Position numbers and translations under genes: made by a program
Notes under the pieces: model-generated
The model's database searches: none
What the model was told of the DNA's origin: nothing
What the model saw: only the letters and a program-made list of their open reading frames with translations
Assembly (NCBI GenBank): GCA_020052415.1
Contig: JAGVPB010000068.1
Location: 54,299-118,298, forward strand
Reading direction: 5' to 3'
DNA length: 64,000 nucleotides
Source: Bacteroidales bacterium
Lineage (GTDB): Bacteria > Bacteroidota > Bacteroidia > Bacteroidales > JAADJA01
Part shown: in pieces, positions 28,179 through 37,267 of the stretch
How the letters are laid out: the number at the start of each line of letters is the position of its first letter
How positions within the stretch are numbered: the first letter of the stretch is position 1

Positions 28179-28579
28179 AAGAAATACATTTGCTAATATG
28201 CGATATGAGCTAATTGGCACATCCGGATCATTATGACAAAGAAATGAATAATTAAGCAAATACAAATCAAACAGCTTCCTGCGAAAGAAGCACCCAATTG
28301 GCGATATTGAAGGAACGATAAGAGAAATAGTGGAATTAATGGAAACATGGTTTTCAGTTCAGGATTCTAAATTCCGAATTCAGGGTTCTGAGTTCCGAGT
28401 TAATCTTTCCAACGAGATATTATTATTAATATTTACCATATACCTCTATACCCATATTCCCCTATACCCTTTATACCCATAGTAATATTTTTGAATCGTG
28501 AAGGTTAATTCCGTTAAAGTATAATTGTTTAATCAATCCGCTTATTTATAATTTTGCATCAATTTTAATTTATAAAATC
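28179..28579. other. Intergenic region with spacer repeats and pdxA promoter
   Basis: No convincing gene. The first 170 bases have lost any reading frame. Bases 28356-28402 are short direct repeats (TTCAGGATTCTAAATTCCGAATTCAGGGTTCTGAGTTCCGAGTT) broken into ATTC/GTTC words, and share the 12-mer GAGTTCCGAGTT (28390-28401) with the spacer at 24424-24435. Bases 28435-28480 are a run of TATACC-type words. The pdxA promoter motif is at the right end. Confidence 0.55.
28525..28556 (+). promoter_or_regulatory. Predicted Bacteroidota promoter for pdxA-murF/alr
   Basis: TTG (28525-28527) is followed after 21 nt by TAATTTTG (28549-28556), matching both halves of the consensus. The ATG lies 23 nt downstream at 28580. 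Confidence 0.6.
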
Positions 28580-29716
28580 ATGAATCCTTCAGAACAGGAA
28601 AGCAACAAAATAAAGGTGGGCATCACCCACGGGGATTTTAACGGGATTGGCTATGAAATCATCATGAAAACCCTCCAGGATTCGAGAGTTCTTGAGGTGT
28701 TTACACCGGTAGTTTATGGTTCCTCAAAAATTGCATCATATTACCGAAAAATATTCGATATTCCCGAGTTGAACTTTAACCTGATTAAAAAGGCTGATTA
28801 TGCAAATCCCAAAAGAATCAATATCATCAATTGTTACGAGAATGAAGTGAAAATAGAAATGGGGAAACAATCGGAGGTAGCAGGTGAACTCGCCTATTAT
28901 GCACTTGAAAGGGCGATCGAGGATTTGAACCGGCACAAAATTGACGTGCTGGTTACTGCGCCGATCAGCAAATACAACATACAATCGGATAAATTTAATT
29001 TTTCGGGTCATACCGAGTACCTTGCAAGCAAGTTTGAAACAAAAGATTTTCTGATGCTGATGGTGGGCCAAACCCTTCGGATTGGGGTTGTGACCGGTCA
29101 TATTCCTCTGAAAGATGTGCGCCAGAATATTACACAGGAAACCATATTAAGTAAAATCAGAGTGATGCACTCCACTCTTCAAAAAGACTTTGGTATTCGC
29201 AAGCCTAAGATTGCTGTCCTTGGCCTCAATCCTCACGCGGGTGATGAGGGTCTTATCGGCCGGGAAGAAATAGAAATCATCCGTCCTGCGATTCAAAAAG
29301 CATTCGAAGAAAACATACTTGCGTTCGGGCCTTATCCGGCCGACGGTTTTTTTGGCTCTTCAAATTTTACCAATTACGATGCTGTTCTTGCAATGTATCA
29401 TGATCAGGGCATGCTGCCATTTAAATCCATTGCTTTTGAACAGGGAATTAATTTTACAGCCGGGTTGCCGATCATCCGAACCTCACCGGCTCACGGCACT
29501 GCGTTCGATATTGCCGGAAAAAACCTGGCTTCACCCGATTCATTCAGACAAGCCATCTATTCCGCGATAGATATTTATAAAAACAGAGAATTATTCATAA
29601 AACTAAATAAAGATCCTTTACCCTATAAACAACCTTCGCAAAAACAGGAAATTGAAACTGCCGGTGAGGACCAACAATTGTTTAATTCAGAAAGGATTAA
29701 TGAAATAAATTCCTGA
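28580..29716 (+). CDS. pdxA: 4-hydroxythreonine-4-phosphate dehydrogenase
   Basis: A 378-aa PdxA, the NAD-dependent oxidation step in the DXP-dependent pathway to pyridoxal phosphate. Family motifs include GITHGDFNGIGYE near the start, APISKYNI and FSGHTEYLA (metal His), GLNPHAGDEGLIGREE and AMYHDQGMLPFK. The last 40 residues are an extra hydrophilic tail with no domain. The next gene, murF-alr, follows after 30 nt and encodes a PLP-dependent racemase, so the pair joins cofactor supply with a cofactor user. Confidence 0.95.
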   Translation: MNPSEQESNKIKVGITHGDFNGIGYEIIMKTLQDSRVLEVFTPVVYGSSKIASYYRKIFDIPELNFNLIKKADYANPKRINIINCYENEVKIEMGKQSEVAGELAYYALERAIEDLNRHKIDVLVTAPISKYNIQSDKFNFSGHTEYLASKFETKDFLMLMVGQTLRIGVVTGHIPLKDVRQNITQETILSKIRVMHSTLQKDFGIRKPKIAVLGLNPHAGDEGLIGREEIEIIRPAIQKAFEENILAFGPYPADGFFGSSNFTNYDAVLAMYHDQGMLPFKSIAFEQGINFTAGLPIIRTSPAHGTAFDIAGKNLASPDSFRQAIYSAIDIYKNRELFIKLNKDPLPYKQPSQKQEIETAGEDQQLFNSERINEINS

Positions 29717-29746
29717 TATTTTATTGAATTCAGTTACGGACAATAC

Positions 29747-32224
29747 ATGCACAGGGTAAACTATACGATGGGTGAAATCGCTGCAATAGTCGAGGGCGGG
29801 ATCATCGGTAAAGGACGTACGGATAATGTTGTTTCCGATCTGCTTATTGATTCACGGCGAGTGACATCAACAGATCAATGTCTTTTTATTGCGTTGGTTT
29901 CAAAAAAGAATGATGGTCACAGGTATATTGCCGAGCTCGAAAAGAAAGGAATAAAGAATTTTATTATTTCGGATAAGAGTTATTGTTCTCCTGAAATAAA
30001 TTGTATATATGTCGAAAACACCCTCAAAGCGCTTCATAAACTCACTGCTTTTCATCGAAAAAAATTTGATATACCGGTCATCGGAATTACAGGTAGTAAC
30101 GGTAAAACGATAGTTAAAGAATGGTTGTACCAGTTACTGAACCCTGATAAGAAAGTAGTGAGAAGCCCAAAGAGCTTTAATTCACAGGTTGGCGTTCCCT
30201 TAAGTGTATGGCAATTGGATCCTGAAAGTGAACTGGGTATTTTTGAAGCTGGGATTTCAGAACCGGATGAAATGGGAAAGATTCAACCGATTATAAACCC
30301 TACTATCGGGATCTTTACCAACATAGGGCCTGCTCATAGTGAGAATTTTATCAATATTAAACAAAAAGTCGGTGAAAAGCTGAAACTCTTTACTAAAGTA
30401 AAAACCCTTATTTATTGCCCCGATTACCCGGAAATTCAGGAAACAATAATCAAATCTCAACTTTTAAACACCATTGAAGCTTTTACCTGGAGTAAAAAGC
30501 AGGATGCCGGCCTCAACATCAATCAGGTAGTACGCGAAAAACACTTAACCAGAATTTTCGGAAAATTCAGAATGAACGAAATTGCAATCGCTATCCCTTT
30601 CACCGATGACGCTTCGACTGAAAATGCCATACTTTGCTGGGCAACTCTACTGTATCTGGGTTATGAAAATGAGATCATTGCAGAGCGGATGTTAACCTTG
30701 CAGCCAATCGCGATGCGTATGGAAATGAAGGAGGGCATAAATCATTGTTCAATAATCAACGACAGCTACAACTCCGATTTTGTTTCACTCAGCATAGCCA
30801 TTGATTTTCTGAACCAGCAGAACCAGCACAGGAAAAAGACCATCATACTTTCGGATATTCTCCAGAGCGGGCAGGATGATAATGAGCTTTACGGAGAAAT
30901 AGGAGTTTTGCTCAGGAAAAAAAATATCAATAAACTCATCGGGATTGGAAGTGCGATCAGCAAGCAGCAGGATAAATTTGAAATTGAGAAGTATTTTTTC
31001 CCGACAACGGATTCATTTCTGCGCCAATATTCCTTTTCCGCTTTTCAGAATGAAAGCATCCTGCTGAAGGGAGCTCGTGTGTTTGAATTCGAGCAGATAA
31101 GCCAGGCGTTGCAGCAAAAGGCACATGAAACTGTTCTTGAAATCAATCTTAACGCACTTGTCAATAACCTGGGATATTTTCGTAAGAAACTGAACCCGGG
31201 TACAAAAATCATGGCTATGGTCAAAGCCTTTTCATACGGAAGCGGGAGTTTTGAAATTGCAAATATCCTTCAGTACCACCGGATTGATTACCTTGCCGTC
31301 GCTTATGCAGATGAAGGTGTTGAATTGCGTAAAGCAGGCATCACAGTTCCTATTTTGATCATGAACCCTGACCAGCAAAGTTTTGATTCCATCATCAGGC
31401 ATGATCTTGAACCTGAGATTTACAGTTTCCGAACATTAGACCTGTTGGAAGAGGCTATACAAACGAATATCATCGTTGAAAATAAACCTGTAAAAGTGCA
31501 TATCAAGGTTGATACCGGGATGCATCGTCTCGGTTTTATGCCCGGAGAAATTGAGGCTTTGGTTCAACGGTTAAAAGGCATGAAAACCATTTTTGTACAG
31601 TCGGTATTTTCACATCTTGCAGCCAGCGAAGATCCCGCCGAGGATAATTTTACACTTCAACAGATTGAACAATTTAATGAAATGGCTGCAAAATTCAGGA
31701 ATAATATCAATCCCGGTATTCTTGTGCATATACTTAATTCTGCCGGTATCATCCGTTTTCCTGAGGCACAGATGGACATGGTCAGGCTCGGGATCAGTCT
31801 TTACGGGATTACATATAATGAAAATGAAAGCCTTGAAAATGTAAGTACACTCAAATCAATTATATCACAAATAAAAGAAATTAAGGTGGGCGAAACCATA
31901 GGATATAACCGGTCAGGCAGAGCGGAAAAAGATATGAAGATTGCGATCATTCCGGTTGGATATGCTGATGGATTGAACCGGAAACTGAGTAACGGCAATG
32001 GCAAATTATATATTCATGGGATAGCCGCTCCGATTGTTGGTAATGTTTGCATGGATATGTGCATGATTGACATTACGGGATTAAAAGTTAATGAGGGTGA
32101 TGATGTGATTATTTTTGATAAAGAGCACCCGATAACCGGGATTGCCCGGGATCTTGAAACCATTCCATATGAAGTGCTGACCAATATATCCAGGAGGGTA
32201 AAAAGGGTGTATTATCATGAATAA
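29747..32224 (+). CDS. murF-alr: Bifunctional UDP-MurNAc-tripeptide:D-Ala-D-Ala ligase / alanine racemase
   Basis: An 825-aa fusion typical of Bacteroidota. Residues about 1-450 are MurF-like: the ATP loop GITGSNGKT with Lys120, IFEAGISEPDEM, TNIGPAHSENF, and NDSYNSDF. Residues about 460-825 are alanine racemase: Lys493 in MAMVKAFSYGSG, which should carry PLP, then KVDTGMHRLGF, IGYNRSG, and VGNVCMDMCMIDIT. One polypeptide could therefore make D-Ala and also add D-Ala-D-Ala to the peptidoglycan precursor in the cytoplasm. It is probably co-transcribed with pdxA. D-Ala-D-Ala ligase is not in the window. Confidence 0.95.
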   Translation: MHRVNYTMGEIAAIVEGGIIGKGRTDNVVSDLLIDSRRVTSTDQCLFIALVSKKNDGHRYIAELEKKGIKNFIISDKSYCSPEINCIYVENTLKALHKLTAFHRKKFDIPVIGITGSNGKTIVKEWLYQLLNPDKKVVRSPKSFNSQVGVPLSVWQLDPESELGIFEAGISEPDEMGKIQPIINPTIGIFTNIGPAHSENFINIKQKVGEKLKLFTKVKTLIYCPDYPEIQETIIKSQLLNTIEAFTWSKKQDAGLNINQVVREKHLTRIFGKFRMNEIAIAIPFTDDASTENAILCWATLLYLGYENEIIAERMLTLQPIAMRMEMKEGINHCSIINDSYNSDFVSLSIAIDFLNQQNQHRKKTIILSDILQSGQDDNELYGEIGVLLRKKNINKLIGIGSAISKQQDKFEIEKYFFPTTDSFLRQYSFSAFQNESILLKGARVFEFEQISQALQQKAHETVLEINLNALVNNLGYFRKKLNPGTKIMAMVKAFSYGSGSFEIANILQYHRIDYLAVAYADEGVELRKAGITVPILIMNPDQQSFDSIIRHDLEPEIYSFRTLDLLEEAIQTNIIVENKPVKVHIKVDTGMHRLGFMPGEIEALVQRLKGMKTIFVQSVFSHLAASEDPAEDNFTLQQIEQFNEMAAKFRNNINPGILVHILNSAGIIRFPEAQMDMVRLGISLYGITYNENESLENVSTLKSIISQIKEIKVGETIGYNRSGRAEKDMKIAIIPVGYADGLNRKLSNGNGKLYIHGIAAPIVGNVCMDMCMIDITGLKVNEGDDVIIFDKEHPITGIARDLETIPYEVLTNISRRVKRVYYHE

Positions 32225-32344
32225 AAGTTGGATAACGCAAGAAGGAAAAAGATAAAAGATAAAAGGAAAAAGATAAAAGTAATAAGATAAGAGGGCGTTG
32301 GCAGTTGAGAGCCAGCATCATGTTACCTTCAATAAATTGCATGT
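32225..32344. repeat. Purine-rich repeat spacer
   Basis: Between the murF-alr stop and the glycosyltransferase start, bases 32245-32295 repeat AAAAGATAAAAG/GGAAAAAGATAAAAG words on the plus strand. It is another member of the low-complexity spacers seen in this window. No terminator hairpin is evident. Confidence 0.5.
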
Positions 32345-33067
32345 ATGAACAAAAAGACACTTTCAATAATTATTCCTGCATATAATGAAGCCGGGACAAT
32401 TCGTAATATCCTTGATAAAATATTGGATACCGAACTTATTTCCGATATCGGAAAAGAGATCATTATAATAAATGATAAATCAACGGATCAAACACAAAGA
32501 ATTATAACCGATTATATTGCGGAACATCCGGTTGAGGCCATTATTTTGTATGACCAGGATATAAACAGGGGCAAAGGAGCGGCAATTCATAAAGGTATCA
32601 AGCTCGCTACGGGTGACTACATCATCATTCAGGATGCCGATCTTGAATATGATCCTGCAGAATATAACCTGCTATTACAACCGGTAATCAGTGGTTTTGC
32701 AGATGTAGTTTTCGGTTCACGCTTTATCGGTGGCTTTCCACACAGAATATTATTTTTTTGGCACACAATCGGAAATAAATACCTGACACTGATTTCGAAT
32801 ATATTTACAGGATTAAATCTTACCGATATGGAAACCTGTTATAAATTATTTAAATCGGAGATTCTCAAAAAAATTGAATTAAAGGAACACAGGTTTGGGT
32901 TTGAACCCGAAATAACTTCAAAGATTTCAAGAATACCCAAACTGAAAATTTACGAGGTGGGAATTTCATATTACGGCCGTTCGTTTTATGAAGGTAAAAA
33001 AATAGGCTGGAAGGATGGATTCAGAACGATATGGTGCATCCTGAAATACAACCTCTGGAGCAGGTAA
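32345..33067 (+). CDS. Family 2 glycosyltransferase (dolichol-phosphate mannose synthase-like)
   Basis: A 240-aa GT-A fold enzyme. It starts [17 protein letters not shown], has the nucleotide-sugar DADLEYDP motif (DXD-like, [11 protein letters not shown]), and later FGSRFIGG and the C-terminal helix of the polyprenyl-phosphate hexose transferase group. It has no transmembrane helices of its own, unlike longer ArnC or GtrB types. It probably transfers a sugar from a nucleotide donor to a polyprenyl phosphate; the sugar is not determined. It is convergent with the exosortase gene, with 3 nt between the stops. Confidence 0.88.
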   Translation: MNKKTLSIIIPAYNEAGTIRNILDKILDTELISDIGKEIIIINDKSTDQTQRIITDYIAEHPVEAIILYDQDINRGKGAAIHKGIKLATGDYIIIQDADLEYDPAEYNLLLQPVISGFADVVFGSRFIGGFPHRILFFWHTIGNKYLTLISNIFTGLNLTDMETCYKLFKSEILKKIELKEHRFGFEPEITSKISRIPKLKIYEVGISYYGRSFYEGKKIGWKDGFRTIWCILKYNLWSR

Positions 33068-33070
33068 AGG

Positions 33071-33688
33071 TCATGAAATTGCTTCCTGCTTTCTTTTTTT
33101 ATTCTTCAAATAAAATTTTTCATTCCACCATACCCATAAGGCAAACATCACGACATAAAAAAACGGGCGCAAAATGTTATCATGAATAAAATCCCAATGG
33201 TTAGGGAGGTGGATGGTGACAAAGGTCATACTTACAATTCTGAACAGGTTAACAAAGTGGATTACAATCAATCCGAGAGGAATAAACCATGCTTTATGCC
33301 TCCATGGCCCCGGGTACAGCAGCATCAGAACTACCCATTGATAAAATTGCTTTAATCCTGAACAACTCAGGTTTACACTCACAAAACCATTATTTTCGGG
33401 ATAATAAAATACGCGATTTTTAATACTGCCTCCGATAGCCAGTTGTTCGAATGAAGTGATCTTTACATTCAATACTTCCAATATCCACCTGCTTGCATAA
33501 AATACCCTTTCGGCAAGCCATTCGGATGAGCTGTTAAAAAGACGGTTTGCGGTTATATCGCTTGTAAAAATCTTAAACAGAAAATGAAAGAAGAGCAGGA
33601 TAATCATAAAAATTGCAACTTCCTTAAATGCATCCAAATGGTATTTTTTTATAAAATCCTTTACTTTTAAAACAATGTTCCTGAACAT
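33071..33688 (-). CDS. Exosortase/archaeosortase family transpeptidase
   Basis: A 205-aa membrane protein with about five hydrophobic helices. It carries the three invariant exosortase residues in order: Cys109 in NLSCSGLKQ, Arg150 in NLFRIVSM, and His169 in FIHDNILRP. Exosortases cleave and attach proteins bearing a C-terminal tripartite sorting signal. Length fits the small Bacteroidota types. The gene is divergent from a basic multi-pass membrane protein (118 nt between starts) and convergent with a glycosyltransferase, a partnership often seen because exosortase systems are tied to polysaccharide production. No substrate with a PEP-CTERM-like tail was found here. Confidence 0.88.
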   Translation of the reverse strand: MFRNIVLKVKDFIKKYHLDAFKEVAIFMIILLFFHFLFKIFTSDITANRLFNSSSEWLAERVFYASRWILEVLNVKITSFEQLAIGGSIKNRVFYYPENNGFVSVNLSCSGLKQFYQWVVLMLLYPGPWRHKAWFIPLGLIVIHFVNLFRIVSMTFVTIHLPNHWDFIHDNILRPFFYVVMFALWVWWNEKFYLKNKKRKQEAIS

Positions 33689-33770
33689 ATTGCTTAAGAG
33701 CTTGGTTATTAATAATTATAGTCAGTCAAAGAAAAAATATTTCAAAAGGGTAAAAATACAAAAAGATTAA

Positions 33771-33778
33771 TAACTTTG
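33771..33778 (+). promoter_or_regulatory. Predicted -7 element (TAACTTTG) for the basic membrane protein
   Basis: TAACTTTG fits TAnnTTTG exactly and ends 28 nt before the TTG start at 33807. That spacing supports the unusual start codon. Confidence 0.45.
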
Positions 33779-33806
33779 CATCCTACTTAAAAAAACGCCA
33801 ATACGA

Positions 33807-35117
33807 TTGAATCATAGATCGTCACATAGAGGAGGGCACAGAAGGAAAAATTTTTTCAGACGGATCAGGCATAACGTAAAAAAGTTATTCAAAAATCTGA
33901 CTGGCCCCTCTGAACCTAAACATTACCGCCCATATCTCGGTCCAAGCCAGGCGGGAGATCAAACATTGCTTGAAAAGGAAGAATTCACAGGTTTTTCAAA
34001 AGAACGGAAAAAGCATCATCGCAGGAGATTTGGGAGCAAGCCCAATTGGTGGTCATCCGGTTTAAGTGAATTTAGAAGAAAGTTGTCGCTGCGCAAGAGT
34101 GAGTCAAGGAAAAACAAATACAAAAAAAGAATAAGGAAAAAGCATAAACGTGAAAACAGGAAAAGAACCTGGTACGAGTTTATCAGAAAATTCTTCCCGG
34201 ATTATAAGAAAAAAATTAACGTTCCGTTTTCCGAACTTTCAACTGAAAACGTAACGGATCAGATAAAGCAGCAGCAGAAGAACTACTTTTATTATTCCAT
34301 TAATTCAACTGCCATTTTTATCATTGCATATCTGCTCGTTTATCTGATTTACCAGATTACCGTTCTGATAGTTGCTTCAAAATGGAAACTGGATTCGGTA
34401 TTGCTCTATTATGATCTTGCCTTCAATGATTACTCTCCCTTGTGGTCGAGGCAAAATATTATCATAACGACAATTTCGGGACCGGTCATTTCTTTAATTA
34501 TTGGAGTTTTGTTTTACAGGTTTTTGAGCGAGCGCCCAAAGGTTAAAGGATTCCTGAAGCTTTTTTTCCTCTGGATTGCTATGCACGGTTTTAATTTATT
34601 CCTCGGCGCCTTTGGATCGGGAGTTTCATTCGATCAGGGATTTGGTTACGTCCCCGCCTGGCTTTACTGGAATGTTTTCTGGCAAATATTTATGTCGCTG
34701 GTTTTTCTTTTTATCCTTGGGTATATCGGTTACTATGCTGCTCCAAAATTCCTCGATACCTCCAAATCGGCCTACAGGGTCAGGCCTGAAAACAGGCTGC
34801 GGTTTTTATTATTTCAGGTGGCATTGCCTATGGCTATAGGAACAGTAATTATATTGCTCATAAAAATCCCGAATAATATGCCTTATGAAACCGGGACAAT
34901 GGTTACGATGGTCTTTGGTATAGTTCCCGTGTTTTTAAACCGAAATGCTAAACCGAGCATAACGTTTGAACGTGAAAAAAAGGCCACCCATATCAAATGG
35001 ATTTATATCGTAATATTTGTTGTTTTCATGATTATTTACAGGGTCGGGTTAAATAATGGGCTACATATAAAGATGTACTATGATTTTATCTTTTCGCTGA
35101 ATATTAATTCGCTTTAG
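33807..35117 (+). CDS. Membrane protein with highly basic N-terminal domain, TTG start
   Basis: A 436-aa protein read from TTG at 33807. No ATG or other good start occurs before the membrane region. Residues 1-150 are extremely rich in Arg, Lys and His (HRSSHRGGHRRKN, RKKHKRENRKRTWYE) and are probably cytoplasmic. Residues about 165-430 contain six to seven hydrophobic helices. No catalytic motif was recognised and I do not know the family. It lies back-to-back with the exosortase gene, and its stop overlaps the RNase R stop by 3 nt (convergent). The basic part could bind nucleic acid, ribosomes or acidic lipid. Confidence 0.72.
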   Translation: MNHRSSHRGGHRRKNFFRRIRHNVKKLFKNLTGPSEPKHYRPYLGPSQAGDQTLLEKEEFTGFSKERKKHHRRRFGSKPNWWSSGLSEFRRKLSLRKSESRKNKYKKRIRKKHKRENRKRTWYEFIRKFFPDYKKKINVPFSELSTENVTDQIKQQQKNYFYYSINSTAIFIIAYLLVYLIYQITVLIVASKWKLDSVLLYYDLAFNDYSPLWSRQNIIITTISGPVISLIIGVLFYRFLSERPKVKGFLKLFFLWIAMHGFNLFLGAFGSGVSFDQGFGYVPAWLYWNVFWQIFMSLVFLFILGYIGYYAAPKFLDTSKSAYRVRPENRLRFLLFQVALPMAIGTVIILLIKIPNNMPYETGTMVTMVFGIVPVFLNRNAKPSITFEREKKATHIKWIYIVIFVVFMIIYRVGLNNGLHIKMYYDFIFSLNINSL

Positions 35118-37267
35118 GCAAGGTCGAAGTCCATTTGTTTTTTTGCCAAATCTATTTTTTTAACCCTGATCCTGATGGGATCGCCCAGCTTAAATTCTTT
35201 CCCTGTCTGATGTCCGATTACCCTGTAATTGTCTTCATCCAGATAATAAAAATCATCATCCATATACCTGAGCGAAATCATTCCTTCACATTTATTTCCA
35301 TCAAGTTCGACATAAATTCCCCATTTACTTACACCCGAAATCAGTCCGTTAAATTCCTGTCCCACTTTATCCAGTAGAAATTCAGCCTGTTTATATTTTA
35401 TTGAAGCCCGTTCGGCCTGAAGTGCCTTCCTTTCCATTTCAGACGAATGCTTGCATTTTTCCTCATATTCAACCGGATTTGCTGATGCCCCTTCTTTCAG
35501 GTACAAATCGAACAAACGGTGAACCATTAAGTCGGGATACCGCCGGATGGGAGAAGTAAAATGAGTGTAATGATCGAAGGCAAGTCCGTAATGCCCGATA
35601 TTATTGATTGAATATTCTGCCTTTGCCATTGTCCTTACAGCAATATTCTCTATCATATTTTCTTCACCTTTTCCTTTGATCTGGTTGAATAACTGGTTAA
35701 GCGATGAAGACAGTGATTTCCTTGATCCCAGATTTAAATGGTAGCCCAGTTTATTCACAAAATCGGAAAATGTTTGCAGTTTTTCAGGATTTGGGACATC
35801 GTGTATGCGATAAACAAAGGTTCTGGCCTCCTGCCGCCCCTGTTTTTTACCGATTTTTTCGGCAACTTTTTTATTGGCTAACAGCATAAAATCCTCGATG
35901 AGCCGGTTCGAATCCATCTGTTCTTTTATATAGGCACCAACAGGTTTTCCATTTTCATCCAGCATAAATTTCACCTCCTGTGATGAAAATGCTATGGCTC
36001 CTTTTTTAAATCTCGCTTCCCGCAATTGGCTGGCCAGATTATGAAGCGTTAATATATCCCGGCTGAACGTGTGCTCTTTTCCATCAATTATTTCCTGGAC
36101 TTCATCGTAATTAAACCTGAAGTTTGAGTTAATGATTGTCCTGCCATACCATTCCCCAAGTACATTCGCCGAAACATCCATTTCAAAAACAGCGGCATAG
36201 CAAAGCTTGTCTTCATTGGCTTTGAGCGAACAAACTTCATTTGATAATTTTTCAGGCAACATTGGGATTACGCGGTCAACCAAATATATGGAAGTGCCGC
36301 GGTTATAGGCTTCTTTGTCAATGGCGGTCCCTGGCTTAACATAATGTGAAACATCAGCGATATGAACTCCGATTTCCCAATTTCCGTTGCTGAGTTTTTT
36401 CAGGGATAAGGCATCATCAAAATCTTTGGCATCCTGAGGATCAATAGTAATGGTAAAAACGTCCCTGAAATCCCTTCGTTTCTTAATTTCATCTGAAGTA
36501 ATAACTATCGGTATTTCATTTGCTTCTCTCTCAGCTTTTTCAGGGAATCGCAAAGGAAAATCAAAGTCGGCAAGAATTGACTTCATCTCCACTTCATGTT
36601 CGCCGGGATTGCCAAGCACTTCGATTATTTCTCCAAAGGGATTCTTTGAATGTTCCGGCCAATCGGTAATTACAGCTACCGCTTTATTTCCGTTCCTTGC
36701 TCCTTTAAGCCCTGATTTCTGAATATAAATATCCACCGGAACATTGGTGTCGTCCGGGATCAGAAAAGCGTAATTCTTTGATATTTCAACAATTCCGACA
36801 AACTGCTTTTTATTCCTTTCAATGATTTCAATAATTACACCTTCTATTTTTCTTCCTTTTCGCAACGGGAATAAACTTACTTTTACCTTGTCACCATTGA
36901 AAGCATGATATGTGTTATTGGCGGCAATATAAATATCTTCTTCCATTTGATCAGTAATGATATAGGCCTTTCCGGTTTGCTTCATATCTACAATTCCGGT
37001 TATGACATTGCTGCTGATGGCTCTAATTTTTGACGGGTGTAACTTAAATTTACCCCTGTTCATTTCAATGATCTCGTTTGATTCTGCGAGGTCCGCAAGG
37101 ATGTCATTCACCAGTTCCCTACTGGTCCGGTCGGTAATTCCTAATAATTTGGATAGTTGCCGGAAATTATAGCTTTTGTAGGGATTTTGTTGAAAAACGT
37201 TTAGTACGGCGATTACAAACGGGTTCTTTCCCGATTTTCCCTTTGGAGTTTTTTTCTTTTTTGTCAT
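35114..37267 (-). CDS. rnr: Ribonuclease R
   Basis: A 717-aa 3'-5' exoribonuclease. Order: an N-terminal helix-turn-helix region (about 10-75, LSKLLGITDRTSREL), two cold-shock-like domains (about 80-240), the RNB catalytic domain with the acidic metal cluster in TIDPQDAKDFDDALSL (about 275-290), and a C-terminal S1 domain (from GQEFNGLISGVSKWGIYVEL). It degrades structured RNA and acts in ribosome and tmRNA quality control. Its ATG overlaps the stop of the type III restriction gene by 4 nt (ATGA-type), so translation is likely coupled and it is probably expressed from the restriction-modification transcript. Confidence 0.95.
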   Translation of the reverse strand: MTKKKKTPKGKSGKNPFVIAVLNVFQQNPYKSYNFRQLSKLLGITDRTSRELVNDILADLAESNEIIEMNRGKFKLHPSKIRAISSNVITGIVDMKQTGKAYIITDQMEEDIYIAANNTYHAFNGDKVKVSLFPLRKGRKIEGVIIEIIERNKKQFVGIVEISKNYAFLIPDDTNVPVDIYIQKSGLKGARNGNKAVAVITDWPEHSKNPFGEIIEVLGNPGEHEVEMKSILADFDFPLRFPEKAEREANEIPIVITSDEIKKRRDFRDVFTITIDPQDAKDFDDALSLKKLSNGNWEIGVHIADVSHYVKPGTAIDKEAYNRGTSIYLVDRVIPMLPEKLSNEVCSLKANEDKLCYAAVFEMDVSANVLGEWYGRTIINSNFRFNYDEVQEIIDGKEHTFSRDILTLHNLASQLREARFKKGAIAFSSQEVKFMLDENGKPVGAYIKEQMDSNRLIEDFMLLANKKVAEKIGKKQGRQEARTFVYRIHDVPNPEKLQTFSDFVNKLGYHLNLGSRKSLSSSLNQLFNQIKGKGEENMIENIAVRTMAKAEYSINNIGHYGLAFDHYTHFTSPIRRYPDLMVHRLFDLYLKEGASANPVEYEEKCKHSSEMERKALQAERASIKYKQAEFLLDKVGQEFNGLISGVSKWGIYVELDGNKCEGMISLRYMDDDFYYLDEDNYRVIGHQTGKEFKLGDPIRIRVKKIDLAKKQMDFDLA

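Noticed and set aside
28255..28481. Open stretch reading about 75 codons (KKHPIGDIEGTIREIVELMETW...)
   Set aside because: It has no start codon or promoter and its second half is made of simple spacer repeats. It might be a gene remnant, but nothing recognisable supports this.
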